A stretch of 64,000 bases of DNA from Mycolicibacterium austroafricanum (GTDB lineage Bacteria > Actinomycetota > Actinomycetes > Mycobacteriales > Mycobacteriaceae), in the NCBI RefSeq assembly GCF_000612725.1, contig NZ_HG964450.1, positions 788,432-852,431 of the forward strand. Direction: 5' to 3'. Made by a program: the position numbers and the translations under genes. Positions 43,002 through 51,176 of the stretch are shown piece after piece (the stretch's first letter is position 1; each line of letters begins with the position of its first letter). The notes beneath the pieces are model-generated. The model was not told where the DNA came from. It was given only the letters and a program-made list of their open reading frames with translations, and made no database searches.

Positions 43002-43106
43002 TCTCCCCAACCATCGGACGCTGGTATTGCGAGCGGTGGTGCTCAGACCGGGCAGCCGCAGGGGGCTGCCGTAATGACGATCCGAGCGAGGCGGGTACTC
43101 CCCTCC
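42997..43106 (-). promoter_or_regulatory. yybP-ykoY manganese riboswitch (terC)
   Basis: About 110 bases. P1 is GGAGG (43106-43102) with CCTCC (43001-42997). It begins GGAGGGGAGTACCC, has the conserved CGTCATTACGG internal block, and ends GGGGAGACCTCC. These are the invariant parts of the family that binds Mn2+ and usually turns expression on. It begins about at the predicted transcription start. Confidence 0.85.
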
Positions 43107-43114
43107 ACGGACCA

Positions 43115-43143
43115 AGAATGACGAACTTCAGTTCGTCTGTCAA
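43115..43143 (-). promoter_or_regulatory. terC promoter with operator in spacer
   Basis: Minus strand: -35 TTGACA (43143-43138), 17-base spacer, -10 CATTCT (43120-43115). The spacer plus one base holds the palindrome GACGAACT-GA-AGTTCGTC (43137-43120). A near-copy of the whole module is at 43621-43649 on the other strand. Confidence 0.75.
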
Positions 43144-43228
43144 GCCGAATGCAGCACACCGTAGGTTCTCAATCCCGGTTCGAGTGCGTTCTGGCGCCAC
43201 CGAGTTTCGATGCCTTAACGTCGTCGGC

Positions 43229-43591
43229 ATGCGATCCGCTGAACCCTCCGCCGTGAACTCGGCGCTCGACGCCCCGCACGGCACTGCGGGCACCGGAGCG
43301 GCGGTCGGGGGATCGTGGACCTTCCTGAGCAACCACGCCCATGTACTGCTCTGCCTCGCCGATGACCCACACCAAACTCTGCCCACGATCGCCGCACGTG
43401 TCGGAATCACAAGCCGCGCAGTGCAGCTGATCGTGTCCGACCTGATCCTCGGCGGCTACCTCACGCGCACGAAAGTCGGCCGCCGCAATCACTACCAAAT
43501 CAACCCCGGCGGGCACCTACGCCACCCACTGGAGGCTCACCATCGCGTCGCCGACCTCATTTCGGCGCTCGGCCCGACTGCGCGGTCGTAA
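43229..43591 (+). CDS. small winged-helix (MarR/ArsR-like) regulator
   Basis: 120 residues from ATG 43229; the frame is open to 43118, but that start would fall in the terC promoter. Core fold: SNHAHVLLCLADDPHQTLPT, IAARVGITSRAVQLIVSDLI (recognition helix) and GGYLTRTKVGRRNHYQIN (wing), then a short helical tail. It is flanked on both sides by identical promoter palindromes and riboswitches, so it is the best candidate to bind both. No metal-binding motif of the MntR or ArsR type is seen. Confidence 0.75.
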   Translation: MRSAEPSAVNSALDAPHGTAGTGAAVGGSWTFLSNHAHVLLCLADDPHQTLPTIAARVGITSRAVQLIVSDLILGGYLTRTKVGRRNHYQINPGGHLRHPLEAHHRVADLISALGPTARS

Positions 43592-43620
43592 TCGCTTGTC
43601 GACCTCACCATGGCAACTCC

Positions 43621-43649
43621 TTGACACGCGAACTGGAGTTCGTCATTCT
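43621..43649 (+). promoter_or_regulatory. second promoter/operator module, plus strand
   Basis: -35 TTGACA (43621-43626), 17-base spacer, -10 CATTCT (43644-43649). The spacer contains CGAACT-GG-AGTTCG, the same palindrome as in the terC promoter with small changes. From -35 to the start of the aptamer the sequence closely matches the terC copy in the opposite orientation. Confidence 0.75.
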
Positions 43650-43654
43650 GGTGT

Positions 43655-43765
43655 CGAGGGGAGTACCTCATTTCAGCCTGACGTTCGTCAACACGTTCCG
43701 GCCATCCGGACCCGGCGCAGGCAGCCCGCCTGATGAGAGTCGCTGACGGGCCGAGGAAGACCTCG
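43655..43765 (+). promoter_or_regulatory. second yybP-ykoY-type riboswitch
   Basis: About 111 bases. P1 is CGAGG (43655-43659) with CCTCG (43761-43765). It begins CGAGGGGAGTACC, has TTCGTCAACACG inside, and ends GAGGAAGACCTCG, the classical family ends. It leads into the baeRF-type gene 60 bases further on. The intervening CCGC-TTAG-GCGG (about 43787-43798) may be part of the expression platform; no clear SD-masking stem like that of terC was found. Confidence 0.75.
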
Positions 43766-43824
43766 TTCTAGAGCGCATCACACCCGCTTAGGCGGCGTTG
43801 AGGCCTTTCCAGACGGGACCTGCC

Positions 43825-44970
43825 GTGACCATGACCCCATCCGCCCCCCACCGCATCGGCGATACATCAGCTGTCGCAACCGCATTCGGCATCACCGACA
43901 CCGACCACCTCGTCCCGGTCACTACAGACATGGTGACCGTGCTGCAGTCGATGCGGTCCGATCCGAGCATCTCCATCTTGGCCAGCACCCAGCCCGGCCC
44001 CCGCCCGGGGGGCAAGGACATCGCCACGCTGCGATCCCTCGCGAGTCAGGCGCGTCAACGGCTGGCGGTCGAAGGCTGCACGGACGCCGTTGCGCTGCTT
44101 GATGCGCTGTCGGCGATGATCACCGAAGCGCTCGGCCAACCCGCTGACCGAGCAATAGCGCTGTTCGTCAACCGTGCTTACAGCTGCTGGGCCACTCTGC
44201 CGGTTCCCGTGATTGACCGCTGCGTCATCGATCCCACCTTCGCCACCCGCGACCTGGTGCGGACCCTACACCACACCCCACGCCACACGGTGCTCCTGCT
44301 GTCCACCGACCAAGCCCGCCTCCTGCACGGACATGGCGCCACCCTCACCCCCTCCCCCGCCAGCGCCTTCCCCATCCACCGTCGCGTCGCCGGCAAGAAC
44401 CGGGGCCCCACCGCCGAACGGCCCGACGACTTCTTGCGCCGCGTCGACCGCGCACTGGGCGCCGCGCTGAAGCTCAACCCCACACCGCTCGTGCTGGCCG
44501 CCGCCGAACCGACCGCCTCCACCTTTCACAACCTGTCCCGCAACACCGCCCGCCTCGCCGGCACCGTGAAAGGCAACCACCTCACCACCCCCACCGAAGG
44601 CCTGGTGGACCTCATCCGCCCGGTGCTCCGCGACTACCTGACCTCACGGGGCCACGAAGCTCTCGTCCACGTGGAGCGTCGCGCCCGCACCGGACGAGTA
44701 CTGCGCGACATCGACAGTGCCTGGCTGGCCGCCCGCTGGGAACGCCCCGAAATGCTCGCCGTCGAGGAGCACTACTACTACCCCGCCCGCCTCGACGACA
44801 CCGGGGACACCCTCATCCCCGCAACCGACGTCGATCACCCCGACGTCATCGACGACGCCGTCGACGAACTCATCGAAACCGTACTCAGCCGCGGCGGCTG
44901 GATCGCCCTGGTTGCACCGGGCGAGCTACCGGACAACACCCACTTGGCCCTAACGCTGCGCAGTCGCTGA
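43825..44970 (+). CDS. baeRF-type (release-factor-like) protein
   Basis: 381 residues from GTG 43825; ATG 43831 is equally possible and neither has a strong ribosome site. It resembles the baeRF family 3 (bacterial relatives of archaeo-eukaryotic release factor 1): VLLLSTDQARLLHG, FLRRVDRALGAAL, PLVLAAAEPTASTFHNLSR and LIETVLSRGGWIALV are typical blocks. These proteins are thought to act on ribosomes, but the function is not proven, and the GGQ loop of true release factors is absent. It lies behind a Mn-type riboswitch and duplicated promoter, suggesting expression tied to manganese. Confidence 0.7.
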   Translation: MTMTPSAPHRIGDTSAVATAFGITDTDHLVPVTTDMVTVLQSMRSDPSISILASTQPGPRPGGKDIATLRSLASQARQRLAVEGCTDAVALLDALSAMITEALGQPADRAIALFVNRAYSCWATLPVPVIDRCVIDPTFATRDLVRTLHHTPRHTVLLLSTDQARLLHGHGATLTPSPASAFPIHRRVAGKNRGPTAERPDDFLRRVDRALGAALKLNPTPLVLAAAEPTASTFHNLSRNTARLAGTVKGNHLTTPTEGLVDLIRPVLRDYLTSRGHEALVHVERRARTGRVLRDIDSAWLAARWERPEMLAVEEHYYYPARLDDTGDTLIPATDVDHPDVIDDAVDELIETVLSRGGWIALVAPGELPDNTHLALTLRSR

Positions 44971-45195
44971 TCTGGCCGCCGCGCCGCAGCCGCGGCGGCC
45001 GATCGAGTTCCCCGGTCACGCCCAAGCCGATCCTTCGGGCCACGAATGCGACCGCCTCACCTCCAGCGGCGCACCGTGTCGGCACGTACGGATTTCATAA
45101 GAACTCCAAACATCCATCTAGAAGGCGCATTTCGCATGGCCTGGTGCACAACGCTCCTGCCAACGACCGGAGCATCGCTGCGCAGCCCCGCCGAT

Positions 45196-46095
45196 TCACT
45201 GCGCGCGGGCGTCAGCGGCGGCATCGAGCAGGGCGTCTGCGAGGCGGGCCGTGGCCGGCGTGAGGTGGTCAACCGGACGCGAGGCCAGATACACCTGCCA
45301 CAGCACATGGTCGGCAAGTTCGACGGGCCGCAGGTCACTGAACCGGCGGGCTTCTGATGCGGGCATGAAGGCGGTGCCCAACCCGTTGCGAACGAGGTCG
45401 GCGATCGCAGCGAACCCGGCCGGAACCTCGTACTGGGTGCGGGGGGCAACGCCCACGGCGCGAAAGGCCCCTTCCATCAGGCGGCGCAAGCCGAACTCAG
45501 GCGGGAACCCGACGATGTCCTCGAGGGCGACATCGGCGAGATCAAGGGTCCCTCGATCGGCGAACGCATGGTCACCACGGCACACGAAGACCATCGGCTC
45601 CGCGAAGAGCAGCCGCATCTCCAGCTGACGAGGGAACCGGTCGGGCACCGAGACCAGCGCGAGGTCCAGCGAACCCTCCACGAGGGCGCCCAGGTAGGCC
45701 GACGCGCCTGCTTGGCTCAGCCGCAATCGGAGCCGGACAAAGGGGTGCGCGCGGTGGAAGTCCCCCAGCGCGCGTCCGACATCCATGGGCCCGAACGAGA
45801 TCAGTGATCCGAACTCAACTGTGCCCATGAGTGATTGGCGGAACTCGCCGACCGAATCGGCGGCCGCGCGGCTTACGCGCAGCACCTCGTAGGCGTGGGT
45901 GAGGAACCGATCACCCGCTGCCGTGAGTCGAATCTGCTGGCGAGACCGGTCGAACAAATCGACGTCGAGTTCGCGTTCGAGCTTCGCGATGGACGTCGAC
46001 AACGCCGACTGCACCACATGGACACGCTCCGCGGCGCGCGTGAAGCTCATTTCGCCGGCGACGGCGAGGAAATGCTCGACCTGGCGTAACTCCAC
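45196..46095 (-). CDS. LysR-family regulator
   Basis: 299 residues from GTG 46095 (VELRQVEHFLAVAGEMSFTR), the usual LysR beginning. The longer frame from 46134 would run through the operator. The DNA-binding domain includes AAERVHVVQSALSTSIAKLE; the effector domain spans about 90-299. Divergent from the GMC oxidoreductase operon, which it probably activates. Ligand unknown. Confidence 0.87.
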   Translation of the reverse strand: MELRQVEHFLAVAGEMSFTRAAERVHVVQSALSTSIAKLERELDVDLFDRSRQQIRLTAAGDRFLTHAYEVLRVSRAAADSVGEFRQSLMGTVEFGSLISFGPMDVGRALGDFHRAHPFVRLRLRLSQAGASAYLGALVEGSLDLALVSVPDRFPRQLEMRLLFAEPMVFVCRGDHAFADRGTLDLADVALEDIVGFPPEFGLRRLMEGAFRAVGVAPRTQYEVPAGFAAIADLVRNGLGTAFMPASEARRFSDLRPVELADHVLWQVYLASRPVDHLTPATARLADALLDAAADARAQ

Positions 46096-46116
46096 GGACC
46101 GTAGCGTATCTACAAA

Positions 46117-46133
46117 ATTGATGATATCTATCA
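46117..46133. promoter_or_regulatory. LysR box between regulator and GMC gene
   Basis: TTGAT (46117-46121), seven bases, ATCAA (46129-46133), a T-N11-A type site in an AT-rich patch. It lies 22 bases before the LysR start and 22 before the GMC start. Confidence 0.6.
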
Positions 46134-46154
46134 AAATGAATCGTTGGACACGAT

Positions 46155-47741
46155 ATGGCGGCCCGGGGTCAGATGGGAGACATGCCCATCGTCACGTCAC
46201 CAGCTCGGTCCTACGACTTCATCGTGTGCGGCGCCGGTACCGCCGGATCGGTGGTTGCTCGCCGGCTCGCCGAGAATCCCGCCGTGTCGGTATTGCTGGT
46301 CGAAGCGGGCGGCACCGATCAGGTGCCCAGCGTTGCTGCGGCCGATCAGTGGCCACTGAACTTGGGAAGCGAACGGGACTGGGGCTTCTCGGCGGTGGCG
46401 ACCTCCCACCTGAACGGGCGCGCGGTGCCGCTGTCGATGGGGAAGGTGCTCGGTGGCGGATCCAGCATCAACCTGATGGTGTGGGCGCGCGGACACAAAG
46501 CCGACTGGGACTACTTCGCCTTCGAATCCGGCGACGAGGGCTGGGGTTACGAATCGGTCCTGGATCTCTATCGCCGGATCGAGGACTTCCACGGCGACCC
46601 GGACCCGGACTACCGCGGCACTGGCGGACCGGTTTACGTCACGCCCGCACCGGATCCGAATCCGTTGGCGCCGGCCACCATCGAGGCCGCTCGAACCGTG
46701 GGGATCCCGACGTTCGAGAATCAGAACGGGCGAATGATGGAGCAGTCCGCGGGTGCGGCGATCAGCGACATCCGCGCGCGTGGCGGCCGCCGTCAGTCGG
46801 TGTTCACCTCGTACGTGGCGCCGGTTCTTCACCAGCCCAACCTCGACGTCCTCACCTGCGCACTCGTCACCCGAGTGAGCTTCGACGGTGACCGGGCAAC
46901 CGGCGTGGAACTTGTGCTCGACGGACAATCGCATCGCATCGCCGTGAATACCGAGGTCATCCTCTCGCTCGGGGCGCTCCACACCCCAAAGGTATTGCTG
47001 CACTCCGGAATTGGAGACGAGACGGAGCTGCGTCGCGTCGGCATCCCGCTTCGCACCCACCTACCCGGGGTCGGCCGCAATCTTCAAGACCATCCTGGCT
47101 TCGACTGCGTGTGGGAGTACAGCGAACCGCTGGCCCCACGCAACAACGCATCCGAGGCCACCTACTTCGCAACCAGCGCAGCCGGCATGGACGCCCCCGA
47201 CCTGCAGACCTGCCAAGCCGAAGTGCCGAAATCCAGCGCCGAGAACATCGCGCGGTTCGGCCTCCCGGAATTCGGATGGACGCTGTTCGCCGGTGTGGTC
47301 CGACCCAAGAGCCGCGGCCACCTCGCGCTGCGGTCAGCTGATCCAGTCGACCCGATCGACATCCACGCCAACATGCTCGCCCACCCAGACGACGTCAAGG
47401 CCGCCGTCGCTGCCGTCGAACTATGCCGGGAGATCGGCAACTCCGCACCCCTGCGGCCCTTCGCCAAACGCGAGGTCATGCCGGGCAACCTGCGGGGGCC
47501 GGATCTGGAGCGGTTTGTCCGCGACGCCGCTTCGAGCTACTGGCATCAAACGTGCACCGCCAAGATGGGCCGCGACGCGATGTCGGTCGTTGATGCTGCG
47601 CTCAACGTCTACGGCGTCAAGGGCCTTCGCGTCGCCGACGGGTCCATCATGCCCAGAGTGACCACGGGCAACACGATGGCACCGTGCGTCGTCATCGGCG
47701 AACGCGCCGCTGACATCATCCGAAAGGAGCACGCACTGTGA
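46155..47741 (+). CDS. GMC-family FAD oxidoreductase
   Basis: 528 residues from ATG 46155; ATG 46173 or 46182 are alternatives. The FAD fold is FIVCGAGTAGSVVARRLAE (G26-S32 central), the flavin-attachment region GKVLGGGSSINLMVWARGH, and the catalytic pair His464 (SYWHQTCTAK) and Asn506 (TTGNTMAPC). It oxidises an alcohol, such as choline- or terpenoid-type substrates, with O2 or another acceptor. First gene of a + operon with an epoxide-hydrolase-like lipoprotein and an SDR. Substrate unknown. Confidence 0.9.
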   Translation: MAARGQMGDMPIVTSPARSYDFIVCGAGTAGSVVARRLAENPAVSVLLVEAGGTDQVPSVAAADQWPLNLGSERDWGFSAVATSHLNGRAVPLSMGKVLGGGSSINLMVWARGHKADWDYFAFESGDEGWGYESVLDLYRRIEDFHGDPDPDYRGTGGPVYVTPAPDPNPLAPATIEAARTVGIPTFENQNGRMMEQSAGAAISDIRARGGRRQSVFTSYVAPVLHQPNLDVLTCALVTRVSFDGDRATGVELVLDGQSHRIAVNTEVILSLGALHTPKVLLHSGIGDETELRRVGIPLRTHLPGVGRNLQDHPGFDCVWEYSEPLAPRNNASEATYFATSAAGMDAPDLQTCQAEVPKSSAENIARFGLPEFGWTLFAGVVRPKSRGHLALRSADPVDPIDIHANMLAHPDDVKAAVAAVELCREIGNSAPLRPFAKREVMPGNLRGPDLERFVRDAASSYWHQTCTAKMGRDAMSVVDAALNVYGVKGLRVADGSIMPRVTTGNTMAPCVVIGERAADIIRKEHAL

Positions 47742-48748
47742 ACGGCTTCAGCAGAAGGGACTTCGGCCTTCTCGCCACAGCAGCCGCAGGTGCCGTCACC
47801 CTGACGGCGTGTACGTCGACACCCGCCACCGCGGGCCCACCGCCCGCGCCGAGGAACCAGCTCGGCCCGATCAAACAGATCGACGCCGGCGACCTCAACG
47901 TCGGGTACGCCGAAGCAGGCCCGCCCGACGGCCAACCCGTCATCCTGCTCCACGGCTGGCCCTACGACATCCACAGCTACGCCGACGTCACCGCGATACT
48001 GGCCGCCCAAGGCTTCCGGGTCATCGTGCCCCACCTTCGCGGCTTCGGAACCACCCGGTTCCGGTCGGCCAACACCGTCCGCAACGGCCAGCAGGCCGCG
48101 CTCGCGCACGACGCGATCTCGCTCATGGACGCGCTGAACATTCCCGATGCCATCCTCGGCGGGTACGACTGGGGCGGACGCACCGCCAACGCCGTCGCCG
48201 CGCTCTGGCCGCAGCGGTGCACCGGACTCGTCGCCGTCAGCGGCTACATCGTCGTCAACCTCGCGACCAACCTCGAACCCTTGGCACCGCAGTCCGAATA
48301 CGGCTGGTGGTACCAGTACTACTTCGCCACCCCACGCGGCGAACTCGGATACCGACGCAATACCAAGGACTTCAACCGGCTCATCTGGACCAACGCCTCC
48401 CCACTGTGGCACTTCGACGACGCGGCCTACGACATGGCCGCGAGGGCGTTCGACAACCCCGACCACGCCGACATCGTCATCCACAACTACCGGTGGCGGC
48501 TCAGCCTCGCGCCGGGCGAAAGCCGATACGACGCTGACGAACAACGCTTGGCTGCCAAACCGCCCATCGAAGTTCCGACCATCACCATCGGCAGCGACTT
48601 CGACGGTCCCGCGAAGGACGGCAGCACCTACCGCGCGCTCTACACCGGCCCCTACCAACACCGCGTCCTCGACGGCATCGGGCACAACGTGCCACAGGAA
48701 GCCCCTCAGGAATTCGCTTCAGCGATCACCGACGTCACTCGACAGTAA
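47738..48748 (+). CDS. Tat-exported lipoprotein, epoxide-hydrolase-like
   Basis: 336 residues from GTG 47738 (GTGA overlap with the GMC gene). The N terminus NGFSRRDFGLLATAAAG is a twin-arginine signal and LTAC puts a lipidated Cys at position 25. The mature alpha/beta hydrolase has HGWP (72-75, oxyanion) and an Asp nucleophile, Asp144 in GGYDWGG, as in epoxide hydrolases and dehalogenases; the late His is in DGIGHNVPQ. It would act outside the membrane on an epoxide or halide while the GMC enzyme is cytosolic. Confidence 0.82.
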   Translation: MNGFSRRDFGLLATAAAGAVTLTACTSTPATAGPPPAPRNQLGPIKQIDAGDLNVGYAEAGPPDGQPVILLHGWPYDIHSYADVTAILAAQGFRVIVPHLRGFGTTRFRSANTVRNGQQAALAHDAISLMDALNIPDAILGGYDWGGRTANAVAALWPQRCTGLVAVSGYIVVNLATNLEPLAPQSEYGWWYQYYFATPRGELGYRRNTKDFNRLIWTNASPLWHFDDAAYDMAARAFDNPDHADIVIHNYRWRLSLAPGESRYDADEQRLAAKPPIEVPTITIGSDFDGPAKDGSTYRALYTGPYQHRVLDGIGHNVPQEAPQEFASAITDVTRQ

Positions 48749-48759
48749 GGAACGACCTC

Positions 48760-49524
48760 ATGAACACCACTGCGGCAACACTTTCCGGGCGCACCGCACT
48801 GGTCACCGGTTCGACCTCCGGACTCGGCGCCGGCATCGCCGAGGCTCTCGCCGACGCGGGCGCCCACGTGGTCATCACCGGGCGCACGCGAGCACGCGGT
48901 GAACAGGTCGTCACGCAGATCGAATCCCAGGGCGGCCGCGCGGTGTTCGTTCCCGTCGACTTCGCGGCAGGACCCGGCACCATCACCGATCTCGTGGTGA
49001 CGGCGACCGAGGCCCTCGGTGGCCGGCTCGACATCCTGGTCAACAACGTCGCCACCCTCGTGCAACCGGCACCCACCGCTGACGTCACCGCCGAGGAGAT
49101 CACCACTGCATTCGGCGTCAGCGTCGCCACACCGTTCCTGCTCACCGGGCTCATAGCCCCGGCAATGGTGCAGCGTGGCGATGGCGCGATCGTCAACATC
49201 GGCTCGATCAGCGGCATCATCGGCGCCGCAGGCTCGGCGCTTTACGGGGCCACCAAGGCGAGCGTGCACTTGCTGACGAAGGCCTGGGCCGCCGAATACG
49301 GACCCTCCGGCGTCCGGGTCAATGCCGTGGCCCCCGGTCCCATCGCCACCGAACGCACCCGAGAGTTCGGCGACGCCATCGCACCGGTCCTGGCTCGCGT
49401 GCCGTCGCACCGGATGAGCACCGTCGCCGAAGTAGCCTCCGCCGTGGTGTTTCTCGCCGGGCCCGAGGCCGCCAACATCCACGGCACGATCCTGAGCGTC
49501 GACGGCGGCGCGACAGCGGTCTGA
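48760..49524 (+). CDS. SDR-family oxidoreductase
   Basis: 254 residues. VTGSTSGLGAGIAEAL is the cofactor loop, NNVAT follows, and INIGSISG with YGATKASVH holds the Ser-Tyr-Lys triad; the end is GTILSVDGGATAV. NAD(P)-dependent oxidation or reduction of the product of the upstream enzymes is likely. Eleven bases after the hydrolase stop, so same operon. Confidence 0.9.
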   Translation: MNTTAATLSGRTALVTGSTSGLGAGIAEALADAGAHVVITGRTRARGEQVVTQIESQGGRAVFVPVDFAAGPGTITDLVVTATEALGGRLDILVNNVATLVQPAPTADVTAEEITTAFGVSVATPFLLTGLIAPAMVQRGDGAIVNIGSISGIIGAAGSALYGATKASVHLLTKAWAAEYGPSGVRVNAVAPGPIATERTREFGDAIAPVLARVPSHRMSTVAEVASAVVFLAGPEAANIHGTILSVDGGATAV

Positions 49525-49583
49525 GACGAGCCGGCCGCCGTCACCAAGCTTGGCAACCACCCACACCCCGGATAGGAAAACCC

Positions 49584-49808
49584 ATGCCCACCGTTCGTCT
49601 GCAGATGACCTCTGCGCTCAGCGCACCCGACCTCATGGCCGTGCTTACCGACTTCTCGCCCGCCCGGCCCGCCATGTGGCCCACCATCGACGCCGAACTG
49701 ACCCGCCGTCCAACGACATTCGCACGACGATCCCTGGCCGCCCTGCTGCCGCTGGCCGCACCGAAGGCGCTGAGGAAGTCGTTCACCGGCCCGCTGCAGG
49801 CCCAGTAG
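49584..49808 (+). pseudogene. SRPBCC-like protein with central deletion
   Basis: 74 residues with a good ribosome site (AGGAAA). The start PTVRLQMTSALSAP...MAVLTDFSPARPAMWPTID looks like the N terminus of mycobacterial SRPBCC (polyketide-cyclase-fold) proteins, and the end SLAALLPLAAPKALRKSFTGP like their C-terminal helix. The middle of about 75-80 residues that makes the sheet is missing, in frame. It is either a decayed gene still translated or a small derived protein. Judged from remembered family sequences. Confidence 0.5.
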
Positions 49809-49832
49809 CCGACTCACACCACGGAGCACACC

Positions 49833-50741
49833 ATGTCGATCCTGCCCGTCCCCGTCGTCGCCGACACCGTGGCCCGGGTGTTCGCCGCCGCGGTCAATCC
49901 CGCTCCGAAGGCGGCGGTGCGCTTCGCCGACATCCCCGGCCGCACCGCACAGGTCACCATCCCCACTCGCCATGGACCCGTCACCGCAACGATCTATCAC
50001 CCACCATCGGAAGTTCAATCCCCACCGGTGTACGCCAACGTCCACGGCGGCGGGTTCGTCGTCGGGCATCCCGAGCAAGACGACCCGTGGTGCCGGTACC
50101 TGGCCGCCAACGCCGGCGTCGTGGTGGTGAACCCCGACTACGCGCTGGCGCCGCGTCGCCGCTTTCCTGCAGCGCCGCAACAGATCTACGACATCGTGTG
50201 CTGGGCCGCCGACGAGGCCCGGGACTGGGACGGCACCCGGCTGTGCGTCGGTGGCCAGAGCGCGGGCGGCAACCTCAGCGCCGCGGCCGCACGACTGGCA
50301 CTGGAGAACCGCACACCGATCATCTCGTTGCAGGTACTGCACTACGCCCCATTGGATTTGGTGACACCCACCCGGGACAAGCCGTCGGCGTTTGGCGCAC
50401 GCGCTGTCTTGAAACCCTGGATGGGTGAGGTGTTCGACACCGCCTACATACCCGATCCGGCGCAGCGCAGTGACCGTCTCGCGTCCCCGGCCTGGGGTGC
50501 CAACGCCGAAGACATCGTGGGCATCGCGCCCGCTGTGGTGGTGACCGCCGAGCACGACCGGTTGCGAAACGAAGGGCACCGCTACGCCAAGAAGCTCGAT
50601 GCCGCCGGATCCTTGGTCGAATACCACGAGGTTGCCGGTGTCGACCACGGCTACAACATCATGGGCGGGGCCCTCGGCGCCACCGAGCAGGTCTACTCGC
50701 GGATCGCCGGCCACGTCGCGCGCGCGACAGGTTCAGCGTGA
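49833..50741 (+). CDS. hormone-sensitive-lipase-type esterase
   Basis: 302 residues. HGGG oxyanion motif at 71-74, nucleophile Ser143 in GGQSAGG, Asp242 in TAEHDRL and His272 in GVDHGYN. It is a cytosolic carboxylesterase on short acyl esters. Last gene of the GMC operon, 24 bases after the SRPBCC remnant. The right end abuts a dispersed repeat. Confidence 0.9.
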   Translation: MSILPVPVVADTVARVFAAAVNPAPKAAVRFADIPGRTAQVTIPTRHGPVTATIYHPPSEVQSPPVYANVHGGGFVVGHPEQDDPWCRYLAANAGVVVVNPDYALAPRRRFPAAPQQIYDIVCWAADEARDWDGTRLCVGGQSAGGNLSAAAARLALENRTPIISLQVLHYAPLDLVTPTRDKPSAFGARAVLKPWMGEVFDTAYIPDPAQRSDRLASPAWGANAEDIVGIAPAVVVTAEHDRLRNEGHRYAKKLDAAGSLVEYHEVAGVDHGYNIMGGALGATEQVYSRIAGHVARATGSA

Positions 50742-50762
50742 CGGCCCGCACAATGCCGTCAA

Positions 50763-51003
50763 CTCAACTGTAGGTTGCCAAACTGCGTGTCATTTGTCCG
50801 CGCGTCGACCAGGTGCAACCGTTGCATTGCCATTGAAATGTCGGCCGAGTTCTGCCATCTAAATGGCGAATCCTAGAACCAAACGGTTGTCCAAGAAATC
50901 GCATCGCGTCAACCGCTGACATCTCGCGCATGCAGCGCGACACGCGACCTCGAAGTTGTGAGCCGGCCGGTTGCGGTCTTCCACTTCTTCCTACGTCGCT
51001 AAC
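50763..51003 (+). repeat. dispersed repeat, copy A
   Basis: About 241 bases, non-coding, related to 63659-63882. The first 24 bases (from CTCAACTGTAGGTTGCC) are identical in both copies; the segment at 50856-50880 (CATCTAAATGGCG...) matches 23 of 25; the last part (TGAGCCGG...GCTAAC) is recognisably similar. It lies between the esterase and TetR genes. The remainder to 51176 holds no gene: only short frames without homology. Confidence 0.75.
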
Positions 51004-51176
51004 GGGCAGGTGGGGTGGGGATTGGCATCTCCCATGTCACATGGTGTCGAGGCGGTCGCCATTGTTCTGCACAGCCTCGTTCACAAATCCGTTCACAATG
51101 TTCGTGCCGTCCGACCTCGACAGAAAGGTCGAAAGACCAGCCGGCTGGACGCTGTGATTTCGTTGTGCCTACCGAG

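Noticed and set aside
43118..43228. Longer start for the winged-helix gene
   Set aside because: It would place the N terminus inside the terC promoter and add a non-homologous stretch.
45046..45357. 103-residue plus-strand frame before the LysR gene end
   Set aside because: Lies mostly antisense to the LysR coding region, has no ribosome site and no homology.
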